A stretch of 64,000 nucleotides of DNA from NCBI RefSeq assembly GCF_900187185.1, contig NZ_LT906465.1:248001-312000 (forward strand). The letters are read 5' to 3'. Under the pieces are notes generated by a model. That model was given only the letters and a program-made list of their open reading frames with translations. It was not told the DNA's origin and did not search any database. Source of the DNA: Chryseobacterium taklimakanense (lineage in GTDB: Bacteria > Bacteroidota > Bacteroidia > Flavobacteriales > Weeksellaceae). Within the stretch, counting starts at the first letter, position 1; each line of letters begins with the position of its first letter. A program made the position numbers and the translations under genes. This document shows positions 35,231-44,865 of the stretch, piece by piece.

Positions 35231-35458
35231 TTAAACTAATACAACCATTTTTCTGGGCTGCAATTATATATACGATACAAAAGAAGAAAAGGTTACAGTA
35301 TAATCACTTCTTAATATAAAATTATGCTTTAGGATGTCAATCCGGCTTTCTTTGTGCATTTATTGGTGGTCTGGTGAACGGGAATTATACGGATTTCCAA
35401 AAGGCCAGCAATTGCATTTAAACCTAAATCACATCATTTTTTTTCTACCTATTTTACG

Positions 35459-35466
35459 TATTTTTG
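35459..35466 (+). promoter_or_regulatory. Promoter core for uvrA
   Basis: TATTTTTG exactly matches TAnnTTTG, 46 bases before the uvrA ATG. No SOS-type inverted operator is evident nearby. Confidence 0.55.
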
Positions 35467-35512
35467 TAGATTCCGTGAAAGGGAATTTTACGGGATAAAA
35501 TCAATTCGAATA

Positions 35513-38341
35513 ATGCACTCAGAAAAAGAATATATAGAAATTTACGGGGCCCGTGAGCACAACCTTAAAAATATTGATGTCAGGATTCCGCGCAACGAAC
35601 TTGTTGTAATTACCGGACTTTCCGGTTCAGGGAAATCTTCGCTGGCTTTTGATACCATTTTCGCTGAAGGTCAAAGACGTTACATCGAAACTTTTTCCGC
35701 CTACGCGAGGCAATTTCTTGGGGGACTGGAGAGACCTGATGTCGACAAGATTGAAGGCCTTTCTCCCGTAATCGCCATCGAACAGAAAACCACAAATAAA
35801 AATCCGCGGTCTACGGTAGGAACGGTGACAGAACTTTACGATTTCCTGCGCCTGCTCTTTGCGAGGGTTTCCGATGCTTACTCACTTTCCTCAGGCAGAA
35901 AACTGGTCAGCTATACCGAAGACCAGATTCTGGATGCCATCAAGGAAAATTACAAAGGGGAAAAAATTATGCTTTTAGCACCGGTGGTGCGCTCCAGAAA
36001 AGGACATTACCACGAACTTTTCGTGCAGATGGCGAAGAAAGGATACGGGCAGGCGAGAATTGACGGCGAACTTCAGGACATCGAATACGATCTGAAACTC
36101 GACCGGTACAAAACCCACGATATCGATATCGTTATCGACCGCTGGATTATCGGCGAAAGCGCCACAGAAAACCGCATGGAGAAATCACTCCGTACAGCGA
36201 TGGAAATGGGTGAGGGAATTATAGGAATTCAAAAACTGGGCAGTACGGATATTGAATATTTTTCAAAAAACCTGATGGACGATGAAACCGGCCATTCTTT
36301 GGCCATGCCGGAACCGAACACATTCTCTTTCAATTCACCAAAAGGCAGCTGTCCGAACTGCAAAGGACTCGGAACCATCAAAAAAGTGAATGCCGATTAT
36401 TTTGTAGAAAATCCGAAGCTGTCGATCAACCAGGGCGCTCTTTTGCCGTTGGAAGACATAAAATCTAACAAATGGATTTTAGGACAAATCAAAAATATTC
36501 TCGAAGTTTTCGATAAGGATCTTTCAACGCCGTTTAAGGAAATTCCGAAGGAAGCGCTGGAACTGATGTATTACGGCGCTCACAAAGACGTCAGCAAAGA
36601 ACTGAAGCACGCCGGAATTACCAAAAAAATCAAAGTGAATTTTGAAGGTCTGGTTCCCACGATCGAAGAAATGATCGAGGATAAGGAAAGTTACGACGCA
36701 GTTTTGCTGGAAAGGCATTTTACCACCGAAGAAACCTGCCCTGAATGTAAGGGAACCCGCCTGCAACCCACAAGTTTATCCTTTAAAATTGACGGAAAAA
36801 ATATTGCGGAAGTCAATGCGCTGAGTTTGGCCGATTTAAAAGAATGGCTTCATCAGGTCAGGCCGAAATTTTCTGAAAAAAATAAAATTATTGCCGATGA
36901 GATCTTGAAAGAAATCGAAACACGGCTTCAGTTTCTGCTTGATGTGGGTTTGGATTATCTAAGTTTGAGCCGCAGTTCCAGAACGCTTTCCGGTGGTGAG
37001 TCTCAAAGGATCCGGCTTGCGACGCAAATCGGTTCGCAGTTGGTAAATGTGCTTTATATTCTGGATGAACCTTCAATCGGCCTTCACCAGAGAGACAATG
37101 AAAGACTGATCAATTCTTTGAAGAATTTGCGTGACATTGGAAATTCCGTCCTTGTTGTTGAGCACGACAAAGACATGATTATGGAAGCCGACGAAATTCT
37201 GGATATCGGTCCGCGTGCGGGAAAATTTGGGGGCGAAATTCTTTGGCAGGGAAAGCCTGAAGATCTAAAAAAAGCAAAAACCATTACCGCAGATTATATT
37301 TCCGGAAAACGGAAAATTGAAATTCCTGAACAAAGAAGGGTAGGAAACGGAAAGTCCATCGTTTTAAAAGGTGCTTCCGGAAACAATTTAAAAAATGTAA
37401 ATCTCACAATTCCGCTGGGTAAACTTGTTGTGGTGACAGGAATTTCAGGAAGCGGAAAATCTTCGCTCATCAACGGAACGCTTTACCCGGTTCTGAACCG
37501 GCATTTTTACCGCGCTGTACAGGAACCTTTGCCTTATAAAAGCATTGAAGGCCTTGATAATATCGATAAAATTGTGGATGTGGATCAAACGCCGATCGGC
37601 AGAACGCCGCGTTCCAATCCGGCAACTTATACCGGAATGTTCACCGATATCCGAAATCTCTTTGCCGAACTTCCCGAATCCAAAATCCGTGGCTATAAAG
37701 CGGGGAGATTTTCCTTTAACGTAAAAGGCGGACGCTGCGAAACTTGCCAGGGCGGGGGTTTGAAGGTCATTGAAATGAATTTTCTCCCTGATGTTTACGT
37801 GCACTGTGAAACCTGCAACGGAAAGCGCTTCAACCGCGAAACTTTGGAGGTACGTTACAAAGGAAAATCCATTTCCGATGTTCTGGAAATGACGATCGAT
37901 GAAGCAGTGGAATTTTTTGCACCGATTCCCAAAATTTTTAATAAAGTAAAAACTTTGCAGGACGTTGGTTTGGGCTATATCACTTTAGGCCAGCAATCCA
38001 CAACTTTGAGTGGTGGCGAAGCGCAGCGCATCAAACTGGCGACCGAACTTTCCAAACGCCAAACTGGGAATACGCTTTACATTCTGGATGAACCTACAAC
38101 AGGACTGCATTTCGAAGACGTGAAAATTTTGATGGACGCGATCAACAAACTGGTAGATTTAGGCAATTCTTTCATCATTATTGAACACAATATGGATGTG
38201 ATTAAATTGGCCGATTATATCATTGATGTTGGTCCTGAAGGCGGAAAACACGGTGGAACCATCGTTGCAGAAGGTACACCGGAACAGATCATTAAATCCA
38301 AAAAATCTTTGACGGGTAAGTTTTTAAAGAAGGAAATGTAG
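35513..38341 (+). CDS. uvrA: UvrABC excinuclease subunit A
   Basis: This 942-residue damage-sensing ATPase has two ABC modules. Walker A motifs are [12 protein letters not shown] at 35-46 and [12 protein letters not shown] near 642; signature motifs are [12 protein letters not shown] and [12 protein letters not shown]. Two zinc modules are visible: CPNCKGLG with CPECKGT in the first half, and CETCQGGG with CETCNG in the second. It starts nucleotide excision repair by locating bulky lesions and loading UvrB. Its length and all motifs are normal. The following membrane gene starts one base after the stop, so it is an operon member. Confidence 0.98.
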   Translation: MHSEKEYIEIYGAREHNLKNIDVRIPRNELVVITGLSGSGKSSLAFDTIFAEGQRRYIETFSAYARQFLGGLERPDVDKIEGLSPVIAIEQKTTNKNPRSTVGTVTELYDFLRLLFARVSDAYSLSSGRKLVSYTEDQILDAIKENYKGEKIMLLAPVVRSRKGHYHELFVQMAKKGYGQARIDGELQDIEYDLKLDRYKTHDIDIVIDRWIIGESATENRMEKSLRTAMEMGEGIIGIQKLGSTDIEYFSKNLMDDETGHSLAMPEPNTFSFNSPKGSCPNCKGLGTIKKVNADYFVENPKLSINQGALLPLEDIKSNKWILGQIKNILEVFDKDLSTPFKEIPKEALELMYYGAHKDVSKELKHAGITKKIKVNFEGLVPTIEEMIEDKESYDAVLLERHFTTEETCPECKGTRLQPTSLSFKIDGKNIAEVNALSLADLKEWLHQVRPKFSEKNKIIADEILKEIETRLQFLLDVGLDYLSLSRSSRTLSGGESQRIRLATQIGSQLVNVLYILDEPSIGLHQRDNERLINSLKNLRDIGNSVLVVEHDKDMIMEADEILDIGPRAGKFGGEILWQGKPEDLKKAKTITADYISGKRKIEIPEQRRVGNGKSIVLKGASGNNLKNVNLTIPLGKLVVVTGISGSGKSSLINGTLYPVLNRHFYRAVQEPLPYKSIEGLDNIDKIVDVDQTPIGRTPRSNPATYTGMFTDIRNLFAELPESKIRGYKAGRFSFNVKGGRCETCQGGGLKVIEMNFLPDVYVHCETCNGKRFNRETLEVRYKGKSISDVLEMTIDEAVEFFAPIPKIFNKVKTLQDVGLGYITLGQQSTTLSGGEAQRIKLATELSKRQTGNTLYILDEPTTGLHFEDVKILMDAINKLVDLGNSFIIIEHNMDVIKLADYIIDVGPEGGKHGGTIVAEGTPEQIIKSKKSLTGKFLKKEM

Positions 38342-38342
38342 C

Positions 38343-38942
38343 ATGAAATATCTAGAACAAAATTTCAAAAGGGATAAAAGATCATTCCAAATTACAGAGA
38401 AAGGAGTTCTTGTAAAATTGAATTCTAAAAATGAAATTCAACAATATGAAGTTCCATTTGAAGAAATCGGTACACAGACTCTTATTTATAGAAACTCACC
38501 AGATACAGCGGTTATTTTACTTTTATTTTCTTCATTGTTCAATATTATATTTTTGTTGGCTTTGCTTGATGACAGTTTTGGTTTAACAATTACAGGTGGC
38601 AAAATTGTACTCTTTATTTTTATAGTAATTTTTACCGTTTTGGTTGCCATTTTTGGAAAATCACTTAAATCGGAAAATATAAAAAAACTTGATGGTATCA
38701 AGCCTCTTTTATTCTTTTACGACCATAAATCCGAAAAAGAGGTTGATGGTTTTATTGCTGAAATTTTAAATTCAAAAAGAGATTTTTTCATAAAAGAATA
38801 TTATAAAATTGATAATTTACTTCCTATTGAAGTTCAAAAAAACAGAATACATTGGCTTTATGAAAGTAAATATATTAATGAGGATGACGCGAAATTCATT
38901 TTGGAAGAATTAGATAGAAAAAGAATAATCGAAGGGCTGTAA
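38343..38942 (+). CDS. Membrane protein of unknown function downstream of uvrA
   Basis: This 199-residue protein has two adjacent transmembrane helices, about residues 56-75 (AVILLLFSSLFNIIFLLALL) and 83-105 (GGKIVLFIFIVIFTVLVAIF). A soluble PH-like N-terminal part (SFQITEKGVLVKLNSK) precedes them, and a C-terminal helical region (YESKYINEDDAKFILEELDR) follows that resembles short oligomerisation domains. Its base composition is markedly more AT-rich than uvrA. I recognise no family. It begins one base after uvrA, so it is probably cotranscribed, but a DNA repair role is not implied. Confidence 0.65.
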   Translation: MKYLEQNFKRDKRSFQITEKGVLVKLNSKNEIQQYEVPFEEIGTQTLIYRNSPDTAVILLLFSSLFNIIFLLALLDDSFGLTITGGKIVLFIFIVIFTVLVAIFGKSLKSENIKKLDGIKPLLFFYDHKSEKEVDGFIAEILNSKRDFFIKEYYKIDNLLPIEVQKNRIHWLYESKYINEDDAKFILEELDRKRIIEGL

Positions 38943-38955
38943 TATTACTGGGATT

Positions 38956-39477
38956 ATGAATGAACTTTTAGATGTCACACTCCGATCGCTCGCCGTCTAC
39001 CTTTTTATGGTTTTTGCGATCAGGCTTTTTGGTAAAAATCAACTCTCGCAGCTGAATGCAGGTGATGTAATTTTACTTTTGTTGATTTCCAATGCGGTAC
39101 AAAATGCCATGGTTGGGCAAAACACCTCTTTGGAAGGCGGTTTGGTTGCGGCGCTGGTGCTTTTTGTGGCGAATTTCATTTTAAAGAAGTTCATGTTTAA
39201 AAATCAATACATCAGACATCTCATTCAGGACGAGCCTGAAATACTTATTAAAGACGGCATTGTTGACCTGCAGAAAATGAAACAGCAGGAAATCTCAGTG
39301 GAAGAACTGGAAGAAGCCATCCGCGAACACGGTGTGGAAAAAGCCGAAGACGTAAAACTCGCCATTCTGGAGGTGGACGGCAATATCAGCGTGATTTCAA
39401 TGGATAAAAACAACGGTCATTCCACAAATTTCTCACGCCATAAAAGGAAATATCCAATAAAACCTCACAGGATTTAA
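38956..39477 (+). CDS. DUF421 (YetF/YcaP-like) membrane protein
   Basis: This 173-residue protein has two or three N-terminal helices: LAVYLFMVFAIRLFGKNQLS, LNAGDVILLLLISNAVQNAM and LVAALVLFVANFILKKF. A C-terminal soluble domain follows, with the conserved block EPEILIKDGIVDLQKMKQ and the end VEELEEAIREHGVEKAEDVK. This is the normal layout of DUF421. In Bacillus, relatives affect spore germination and disulfide redox, but function here is unknown. It follows the previous gene by 13 bases. Confidence 0.88.
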   Translation: MNELLDVTLRSLAVYLFMVFAIRLFGKNQLSQLNAGDVILLLLISNAVQNAMVGQNTSLEGGLVAALVLFVANFILKKFMFKNQYIRHLIQDEPEILIKDGIVDLQKMKQQEISVEELEEAIREHGVEKAEDVKLAILEVDGNISVISMDKNNGHSTNFSRHKRKYPIKPHRI

Positions 39478-39545
39478 ATGAACTAAATTAATAAGACTTT
39501 CTTTAAATCAGCAAATTAAACACTAACAGAACTCCATCAGACAAA

Positions 39546-40040
39546 ATGAATTACGAAATAAGAGAAATGCTTCCTACGGACGGAAAAAGGGTTTTAGAAA
39601 TCTTCCAACAGGGCATTGACGGCGGTAATGCGACTTTTGACCGCGACGCGCCAACCTGGGAAAGCTGGGACATGAATTTCTTCCGTACCTGCCGCTGGAT
39701 TCTTGAAGATGAAAACGAAAATACAGTGGGTTGGGCCGCTTTGAAGCCCGTAAGCTACCGCGACTGCTACAGCGGTGTAGCCGAAGTAAGCATTTATGTT
39801 GACAACGCCCATCAGGGCAAAGGTCTTGGAACTGTCCTTATGAAGAAACTTATTCTCGACAGCGAGGAGCACGGTTTCTGGACACTGCAGTCGGGTATCT
39901 TTCCTGAAAACTCAGCTTCGATTGCTGTTCATCAAAAATTAGGTTTCCGGACTGTAGGTACTCGTGAAAGAATTGCGAAAATGGACGGCAGATGGCGCGA
40001 CATCCTTTTGATGGAGCGACGAAGTAATGTTGTAAAGTAA
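39546..40040 (+). CDS. GNAT N-acetyltransferase, phosphinothricin-acetyltransferase-like
   Basis: This 164-residue GNAT protein has the acetyl-CoA loop in VDNAHQGKGLGTVLMKKLI (Q-x-x-G-x-G/A pattern) and the family ends typical of Pat/Bar-type enzymes (NSASIAVHQKLGFRTVGTRE, GRWRDILLMERRS). The early FQQGIDGGNATFD also matches this subgroup. These enzymes acetylate small amines such as phosphinothricin, methionine sulfone or similar; the native substrate is unknown. It stands alone between DUF421 and a lipoprotein gene. Confidence 0.9.
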   Translation: MNYEIREMLPTDGKRVLEIFQQGIDGGNATFDRDAPTWESWDMNFFRTCRWILEDENENTVGWAALKPVSYRDCYSGVAEVSIYVDNAHQGKGLGTVLMKKLILDSEEHGFWTLQSGIFPENSASIAVHQKLGFRTVGTRERIAKMDGRWRDILLMERRSNVVK

Positions 40041-40115
40041 TTTGTGTATTGTATAAATTTTCACGATTTGGCATGACAATTGAAAATTGTATTGCGAACA
40101 TTGAATTTACTTAAA

Positions 40116-40583
40116 ATGAAAGCAATATTTAAAATATTTTTAGTTGTCGGGCTGGGACTGGCACTGACATCATGTGGATCATCCGGTCCATACTACGGAA
40201 ACCAATATCCGGACCGTTACCCTACGGGCTCCTATCCGGGCGGTGGCGTTTACAGAACTCCTGAAGGAACAGTTTACAGGCAGGGAGATATATACAGAGA
40301 CGCCAATGGTAATGTTTACCAAAACGGTAGAGTAATACGTAGAGACGGGGTTTACGGCCGTCCGGGAATTCTTAGCAGAGGCGGTAATGTTTACGGAAAC
40401 AATAAGCAGTTACCTCCGGGACAGGCCAAGAAAATCTACGGCGGAAGAGCTAAGGATTACGCACCTGGCCAAATGAAAAAGAGACAGGGCGGATATTATG
40501 AAAACGACAGAAGATGGAGAGACTATGATGATGATTATGGCAAAAATAAAGGTCGCCACAAAAATTACAAGAAGAAAAAATAG
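40116..40583 (+). CDS. Tyr/Gly/Arg-rich lipoprotein
   Basis: I chose the ATG at 40116, which gives a lipoprotein signal (LVVGLGLALTSC, Cys20); an earlier TTG at 40080 has no support. The 155-residue product is low complexity: imperfect repeats around YRQGDIYRDANGNVYQNGRV, a PGQAKKIYG/PGQMKKRQG pair and a strongly basic end. The paired PPGQAKK/APGQMKK units are common in surface lipoproteins of this family. Function is unknown; it may coat the outer membrane. It ends in a strong terminator. Confidence 0.75.
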   Translation: MKAIFKIFLVVGLGLALTSCGSSGPYYGNQYPDRYPTGSYPGGGVYRTPEGTVYRQGDIYRDANGNVYQNGRVIRRDGVYGRPGILSRGGNVYGNNKQLPPGQAKKIYGGRAKDYAPGQMKKRQGGYYENDRRWRDYDDDYGKNKGRHKNYKKKK

Positions 40584-40607
40584 TCTATCGTAACAGGCAC
40601 TAATGAT

Positions 40608-40640
40608 AAAGCGGGAATTTTTTCCCGCTTTATTTTTTTT
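40608..40640 (+). terminator. Terminator of the Tyr/Gly-rich lipoprotein gene
   Basis: AAAGCGGGAA and TTCCCGCTTT form a ten-pair stem with a four-base loop, then a T-rich tail. Confidence 0.9.
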
Positions 40641-40642
40641 AA

Positions 40643-40894
40643 CTATTCCTTATCGATGCTTCCCAAAACTTTTTGTGCAAACACGTTGAGTGCATCTTTT
40701 TCGGTCATACCGTTTTGCACGTTGGAGTGAACTTCCAGGGCACCGCAAATGTTGGTAATAAGCTCGCCGGCAACGTCCAAATCCTCTTGCGTCACACCTC
40801 TGAACTCGCTGAAGCTCTCTAAGACTTCTAGAGTTTTTTCAAGGTTTTCAGGATTCTGGCTTTGATAAAATTGTCTTATAATTGGAATTTTCAT
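40643..40894 (-). CDS. DUF6952-like small protein linked to thioredoxin and peroxiredoxin
   Basis: This 83-residue helical, acidic protein starts KIPIIRQFYQSQNPENLEKT and has a single Cys in ITNICGALEVHSNVQNG. It resembles the small family that sits next to a thioredoxin and an AhpC-type peroxiredoxin across Flavobacteriia; I recall this as DUF6952 but could not check. It lies 46 bases downstream of thioredoxin on the same strand, behind a hairpin that may attenuate rather than stop transcription. A role in peroxide defence is inferred from synteny only. Confidence 0.7.
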   Translation of the reverse strand: MKIPIIRQFYQSQNPENLEKTLEVLESFSEFRGVTQEDLDVAGELITNICGALEVHSNVQNGMTEKDALNVFAQKVLGSIDKE

Positions 40895-40907
40895 CTTATT
40901 TTAATTT

Positions 40908-40936
40908 AAAAAGCCTTCCATTTCTGAAAGGCTTTG
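40908..40936 (-). terminator. Terminator or attenuator after thioredoxin
   Basis: Minus-strand AAAGCCTT and AAGGCTTT pair around a ten-base loop and are followed by five Ts. Readthrough would reach the DUF6952-like gene. Confidence 0.75.
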
Positions 40937-40940
40937 GTTG

Positions 40941-41249
40941 TTATTTCAATTCGTTGAATAAATTATTTAAACCTTCAGCCTGGTTGGTCTGAACCTGATT
41001 TACCAGCTCACCGTTTTTAAAGATGGCAAATGTGGGCAAATTGTCAACTTTTGCTAATTTACGGCTCTCAGGCAGTTTCTCGGCGTCCACATAATAGAAT
41101 GGGATATCCTCATTCTCGGAGGCCAGCTTTTTGAATTTTGGCTTCATGATTCTGCAGTTTCCGCACCATGATGCGCCGTATTGCACGACTACTTTTTCGT
41201 TCTGTGCAACAACATCCTGCAAAGTATCTTCTGTTAATTCGTTGTACAT
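40941..41249 (-). CDS. Thioredoxin-family protein
   Basis: This 102-residue thioredoxin has the active site SWCGNCR (Cys29, Cys32); CGNC differs from the usual CGPC, which tends to raise redox potential. The cis-proline segment is VDNLPTFAIFKNG. There is no signal peptide, so it is cytosolic. It lies 72 bases downstream of the peroxiredoxin gene on the same strand and is its likely reductant. The pairing with a DUF6952-like gene is conserved in related genomes as I recall. Confidence 0.93.
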   Translation of the reverse strand: MYNELTEDTLQDVVAQNEKVVVQYGASWCGNCRIMKPKFKKLASENEDIPFYYVDAEKLPESRKLAKVDNLPTFAIFKNGELVNQVQTNQAEGLNNLFNELK

Positions 41250-41321
41250 ATTAATGATATTTTGTTTAATGTTTCACGTTCCCAAATCTGTAATTTCAAA
41301 ATTTGAAAACTGATTTTTTGA

Positions 41322-41954
41322 TTAGTGTTTTGAAAGATATTCAGCTGTAGAATTTCTGTCAGCGGTCATCGCTTCTTTACCTTCTTCCCAGTTTGCAGGG
41401 CATACTTCGCCATGCTTTTGAACGTGAGTGTAAGCGTCGATCAGTCTTAAAAATTCCTTTACGTTACGGCCAAGCGGCATATCGTTTACAGCTTCGTGGA
41501 AGATTTTTCCGGTTTCATCAATCAGGTAAGTTGCTCTGTAAGTTACGTTTGATCCTGTAAAAGTTTCGTTGCCTTCTTCATCGTATTCGAAATCCTGATC
41601 TACGATTCCAAGAGTGTTGGCCAACTGTCTGTGCATATCAGCAAGGATCGGGTAGGTTACACCTTCTATTCCGCCGTTGTCTTTGGGAGTGTTCAGCCAT
41701 GCGAAGTGAACTTCGTTGGTGTCGCAGGATGCGCCGATAACTTTTGTGTTTCTGCTTTCGAATTCGCCTAAAGCTTCCTGGAATGCGTGTAACTCAGTCG
41801 GGCAAACAAAAGTGAAATCTTTTGGATACCAGAACAAAAGAATCTTCTGTTGGTTTTTTGTAGCTTCTTCAAAAATGTTAATCTTCAAGTCGTCACCCAT
41901 TTCTGAAATTGCATCTACTGTGATGTTTGGGAATTTTCTACCTACTAATGACAT
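41322..41954 (-). CDS. Typical 2-Cys peroxiredoxin, AhpC-like
   Basis: This 210-residue peroxiredoxin has the peroxidatic Cys51 in DFTFVCPTELHAF and the resolving cysteine near residue 185 in HGEVCPANW. It reduces hydrogen peroxide and organic hydroperoxides, probably recycled by the neighbouring CGNC thioredoxin rather than AhpF, of which none is here. A YLSKH tail after the resolving Cys suggests a sensitive-type C-terminus. A promoter core lies 32 bases upstream on the minus strand. Confidence 0.96.
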   Translation of the reverse strand: MSLVGRKFPNITVDAISEMGDDLKINIFEEATKNQQKILLFWYPKDFTFVCPTELHAFQEALGEFESRNTKVIGASCDTNEVHFAWLNTPKDNGGIEGVTYPILADMHRQLANTLGIVDQDFEYDEEGNETFTGSNVTYRATYLIDETGKIFHEAVNDMPLGRNVKEFLRLIDAYTHVQKHGEVCPANWEEGKEAMTADRNSTAEYLSKH

Positions 41955-41985
41955 AATATTTTGTTTTTAAAAGTTATTTCTACTG

Positions 41986-41993
41986 CAAATATA
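41986..41993 (-). promoter_or_regulatory. Promoter core for the peroxiredoxin gene
   Basis: Minus-strand TATATTTG matches TAnnTTTG about 32 bases before the ATG at 41954. I saw no clear OxyR or PerR operator. Confidence 0.55.
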
Positions 41994-42050
41994 ATAAGAA
42001 AATGTCTATTAAAAAATTTATTTTAATAAATAAAAACTATCATAGTTATT

Positions 42051-43250
42051 CTACGAGATTTCAACATGATTCAGGCAGTGTTGGATTCTTCTCATCGCCT
42101 CTGTCAAATCTTTTTCCGAAGCTGCATACGAAAAACGGATGCATTCGGGGCTGCCGAACGATACGCCGCCAACTGACCCTACATGGGCATGATCGAGCAG
42201 GAACATTGCGAAATCATCAGAATCTTTAATTTCTGTTCCGTTCAGTTTTTTACCGGTATAAAAGGAAATATCCGGATAGAAATAAAAGGCTGATTTAGGT
42301 AAAAGCACCTTAAACCCGGGAATTTCTTTCATTAAATCATAAACCAAATCCCTCCTTTTCTTAAACTCATCGATCATATATTTATACTCGGACGGATCAG
42401 TTTTTAGCGCCGTAATCGCAGCTCTTTGCGCGATGGTATTTGCACCACTCGTCATTTGTCCCTGAATTTTGTCGCAGGCTTTTGCGAGCCATTCCGGGCA
42501 CGCCGAATAGCCGATTCTCCAGCCGGTCATCGCGTAACCTTTGGACATACCGTTGATCACCGCAACCTGCTCATAAATTTCAGGAAATGACGCGATGGAT
42601 CTGTGCTTGGTTTCGTAATTGATAAATTCATAAATTTCGTCCGAAATCACCGTAACGTGCGGATTTTTCGCAATGACTTCCGCCAGGGCTTTCAGTTCAT
42701 CATAAGTGTAATAACTTCCGGAAGGGTTGCACGGCGAACTGTACAGAAGCACTTTGGTTTTCGGTGTGATGGCTTCCTGCAGCTGCTCCGCCGTAATTTT
42801 GAAATCATTGACATAACTTGTTTTAATAAAAACCGAAGTCCCACCCATCATTTTCACCATTTCATCATAACTTACCCAATACGGAACCGGGAGGATCACT
42901 TCGTCGCCGTCATTAATCAAAGCTGCTAAAACATTGATGATTGCCTGCTTTGCACCATTGGAAACACAAATCTGTGATGGTTTATAGTCCAGGTTATTAT
43001 CCCTTTTCAGTTTATGCGAAACTGCCTCACGAAGTTCAGGGAAACCGGGAACAGGAGAGTAGTGGCTGTAGTTCTCGTTGATTGCCTGGTGGGCTGCCTC
43101 TTTTATATTTTCCGGCACATCGAAATCGGGCTCGCCCAAGGTAAGGCTGATGACATCTATTCCGTTTGCCCTCATTTCACGGGCTTTATTACTCATCACA
43201 AAAGTCTGCGAATAACTGAGGCGATTCAGGCGGTCTGATAATTTTTCCAT
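42051..43250 (-). CDS. Aspartate aminotransferase-type PLP enzyme
   Basis: This 399-residue class I aminotransferase has the PLP lysine K237 in NGMSKGYAMTGWRIGY, the Asp/Tyr pair in VISDEIYEFI, the conserved SSPCNPSGSYYTYDE and the arginine-bearing end IRFSYAASEKDL. It is closest to the Ib aspartate/prephenate aminotransferases, which exchange amino groups among aspartate, glutamate and aromatic precursors. The exact substrate is unproven. It is monocistronic and divergent from the aldolase. Confidence 0.92.
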   Translation of the reverse strand: MEKLSDRLNRLSYSQTFVMSNKAREMRANGIDVISLTLGEPDFDVPENIKEAAHQAINENYSHYSPVPGFPELREAVSHKLKRDNNLDYKPSQICVSNGAKQAIINVLAALINDGDEVILPVPYWVSYDEMVKMMGGTSVFIKTSYVNDFKITAEQLQEAITPKTKVLLYSSPCNPSGSYYTYDELKALAEVIAKNPHVTVISDEIYEFINYETKHRSIASFPEIYEQVAVINGMSKGYAMTGWRIGYSACPEWLAKACDKIQGQMTSGANTIAQRAAITALKTDPSEYKYMIDEFKKRRDLVYDLMKEIPGFKVLLPKSAFYFYPDISFYTGKKLNGTEIKDSDDFAMFLLDHAHVGSVGGVSFGSPECIRFSYAASEKDLTEAMRRIQHCLNHVEIS

Positions 43251-43357
43251 TAAAATTCTTGTCTGCTCCTAGCAAAGATAAGGACAAAAACCTGTTTAAA
43301 AAAGTAAAGTAAATGCTAAATTTACTCACTGAAAACTTTTACAACAACACAAAAACA

Positions 43358-44386
43358 ATGAAATACTCATTCAAGAACGATTATTCCGAAGGCTGCCATC
43401 CGAGGATTTTAGAACGCTTAATTGAAACCAATCTCGCGCAACAAAACGGCTATGGGCTCGATGAATATTGTCTGGAAGCTGAAAAGCTTATCCAGCAAAA
43501 AATCAATAATCCAAAAGCGAAAGTTCATTTCATTTCAGGTGGAACCCAGGCGAATCTGATCGTTATTTCATCTGTTTTACGGCCCCACGAAAGCGTGGTT
43601 TCTGCCTTTACGGGGCATATCTTTACCAATGAAAGCGGTGCAATAGAAGCGACCGGACATAAAGTTCACGGCGTAGAAACAGCTGATGGTAAGCTTCGTC
43701 CTCAGGATATTCAGGAGGTCTTGGATGTACACACCAACATACCGCATCAGGTGCGGCAAAAGGTGGTTTATATTTCAAATTCCACGGAAATAGGAACAGT
43801 GTACAGCAAAAAGGAACTTCAGGAGTTATCTGACTTTTGTAAAGGAAAGAACCTTTATTTGTTTATGGACGGCGCGAGGCTGGGACACGCTTTAACTGCC
43901 GAAACCAATGACTTGACGCTGGAAGAAGTGGCCCAACTTGTTGACGTTTTCTACTTGGGAGGAACAAAAAATGGAGCTCTGATCGGCGAGGCCATCGTCA
44001 TCGTCAATGAAAAACTGCAGGAAGAATTTGGCTTCCACATCAAACAGAGAGGCGCAATGCTGGCGAAGGGAAGATTGTTAGGAATTCAGTTTCTGGAACT
44101 GTTGAAAGATGATCTGTATTTTAAGCTTGCCGCTCATGCCAATCAGCAGGCGATGAAACTCAAAGCCGCGTTTATGGAGATCGGTTGCGGATTCCTTACA
44201 GAAACGTTCAGCAATCAGATTTTTCCCGTTTTAAAAAATGATCAGATCGAAAAACTTTACCAAAATTATGATTTTTATGTCTGGAAGAAGATCGATGCTG
44301 AAAAGTCGGCAATTCGCTTGATCACGTCCTGGGCTACACAGGATGAAATTATCGAAAGATATATACAGGAAATTAAAAAACTTTGA
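43358..44386 (+). CDS. Low-specificity threonine aldolase-type PLP enzyme
   Basis: I chose the ATG at 43358; an ATG 45 bases earlier adds an unconserved tail. The 342-residue product starts SFKNDYSEGCHPRILERL. It carries FISGGTQANLIVI, the conserved DGARLGHAL with the PLP-binding Asp, and the catalytic K204 in YLGGTKNGALIGEA. The family cleaves threonine or allo-threonine to glycine and acetaldehyde; beta-eliminating relatives exist. It ends in a bidirectional terminator. Confidence 0.92.
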   Translation: MKYSFKNDYSEGCHPRILERLIETNLAQQNGYGLDEYCLEAEKLIQQKINNPKAKVHFISGGTQANLIVISSVLRPHESVVSAFTGHIFTNESGAIEATGHKVHGVETADGKLRPQDIQEVLDVHTNIPHQVRQKVVYISNSTEIGTVYSKKELQELSDFCKGKNLYLFMDGARLGHALTAETNDLTLEEVAQLVDVFYLGGTKNGALIGEAIVIVNEKLQEEFGFHIKQRGAMLAKGRLLGIQFLELLKDDLYFKLAAHANQQAMKLKAAFMEIGCGFLTETFSNQIFPVLKNDQIEKLYQNYDFYVWKKIDAEKSAIRLITSWATQDEIIERYIQEIKKL

Positions 44387-44472
44387 ATAAGGGCTGGGCG
44401 CTCATTTATCTTGCCCGAGCTGGGCTACATTCCTGCTCTGTACCACTTTCCTAAAATCTCAGATGATTGTAT

Positions 44473-44512
44473 AAAAAAAAGGAAACCAAGTCTGAGTTGG
44501 TTTCCTTCTTTT
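44473..44512. terminator. Bidirectional terminator between aldolase and LEA-like genes
   Basis: AAGGAAACCAA and TTGGTTTCCTT form an 11-pair stem around a seven-base loop, with A run left and T run right. Confidence 0.85.
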
Positions 44513-44532
44513 GAAATATAAAAAACTATAGA

Positions 44533-44865
44533 TTAGTTGGTTGCCTTATCTATTTCGTTTTTTGCATCACTCGCGGCATCTTTGGTTGCATCCCAAGCAT
44601 CGTCAGCTGCGTCTTTGGTGTTATCCCAGGCGTTTTCTGCCCAGTCTTTGGTTTCTTCCCAAGCATTTGATACCGCATCTTTAGTGTCTTCCCACGCATC
44701 TGAAACATTTTCTTTTGCACGGTCCATCCAGCCTTCTGCAGTTGGCTCAAGATTCTTTTCGCGCTGTTCGCGGATATAGTCCTTAGCTCTGTCTGCATAA
44801 TCGTTTACTGTCCATTTTGCTTTTTCAACCGCATTTTCTGCTTTGTTGTAATCTTGGTTGTCCAT
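44533..44865 (-). CDS. LEA/apolipoprotein-like 11-residue repeat protein
   Basis: This 110-residue protein is highly charged and Ala-rich. Residues about 56-110 hold five consecutive 11-residue units, DAWEDTKDAVS, NAWEETKDWAE, NAWDNTKDAAD, DAWDATKDAAS and DAKNEIDKATN. An 11-residue period with regularly placed Trp/Lys is typical of group 3 LEA and amphipathic lipid-binding helices. Such proteins are unfolded in solution and fold on drying or on membranes. It has no signal peptide. A desiccation/osmotic stress role is inferred from repeat type. Confidence 0.8.
   Translation of the reverse strand: MDNQDYNKAENAVEKAKWTVNDYADRAKDYIREQREKNLEPTAEGWMDRAKENVSDAWEDTKDAVSNAWEETKDWAENAWDNTKDAADDAWDATKDAASDAKNEIDKATN

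Noticed and set aside
41293-41308. Palindrome TTTCAAAATTTGAAA between thioredoxin and peroxiredoxin
   Set aside because: All A/T except two pairs and not next to a promoter core; it is expected by chance in AT-rich spacers, although a weak terminator is possible.
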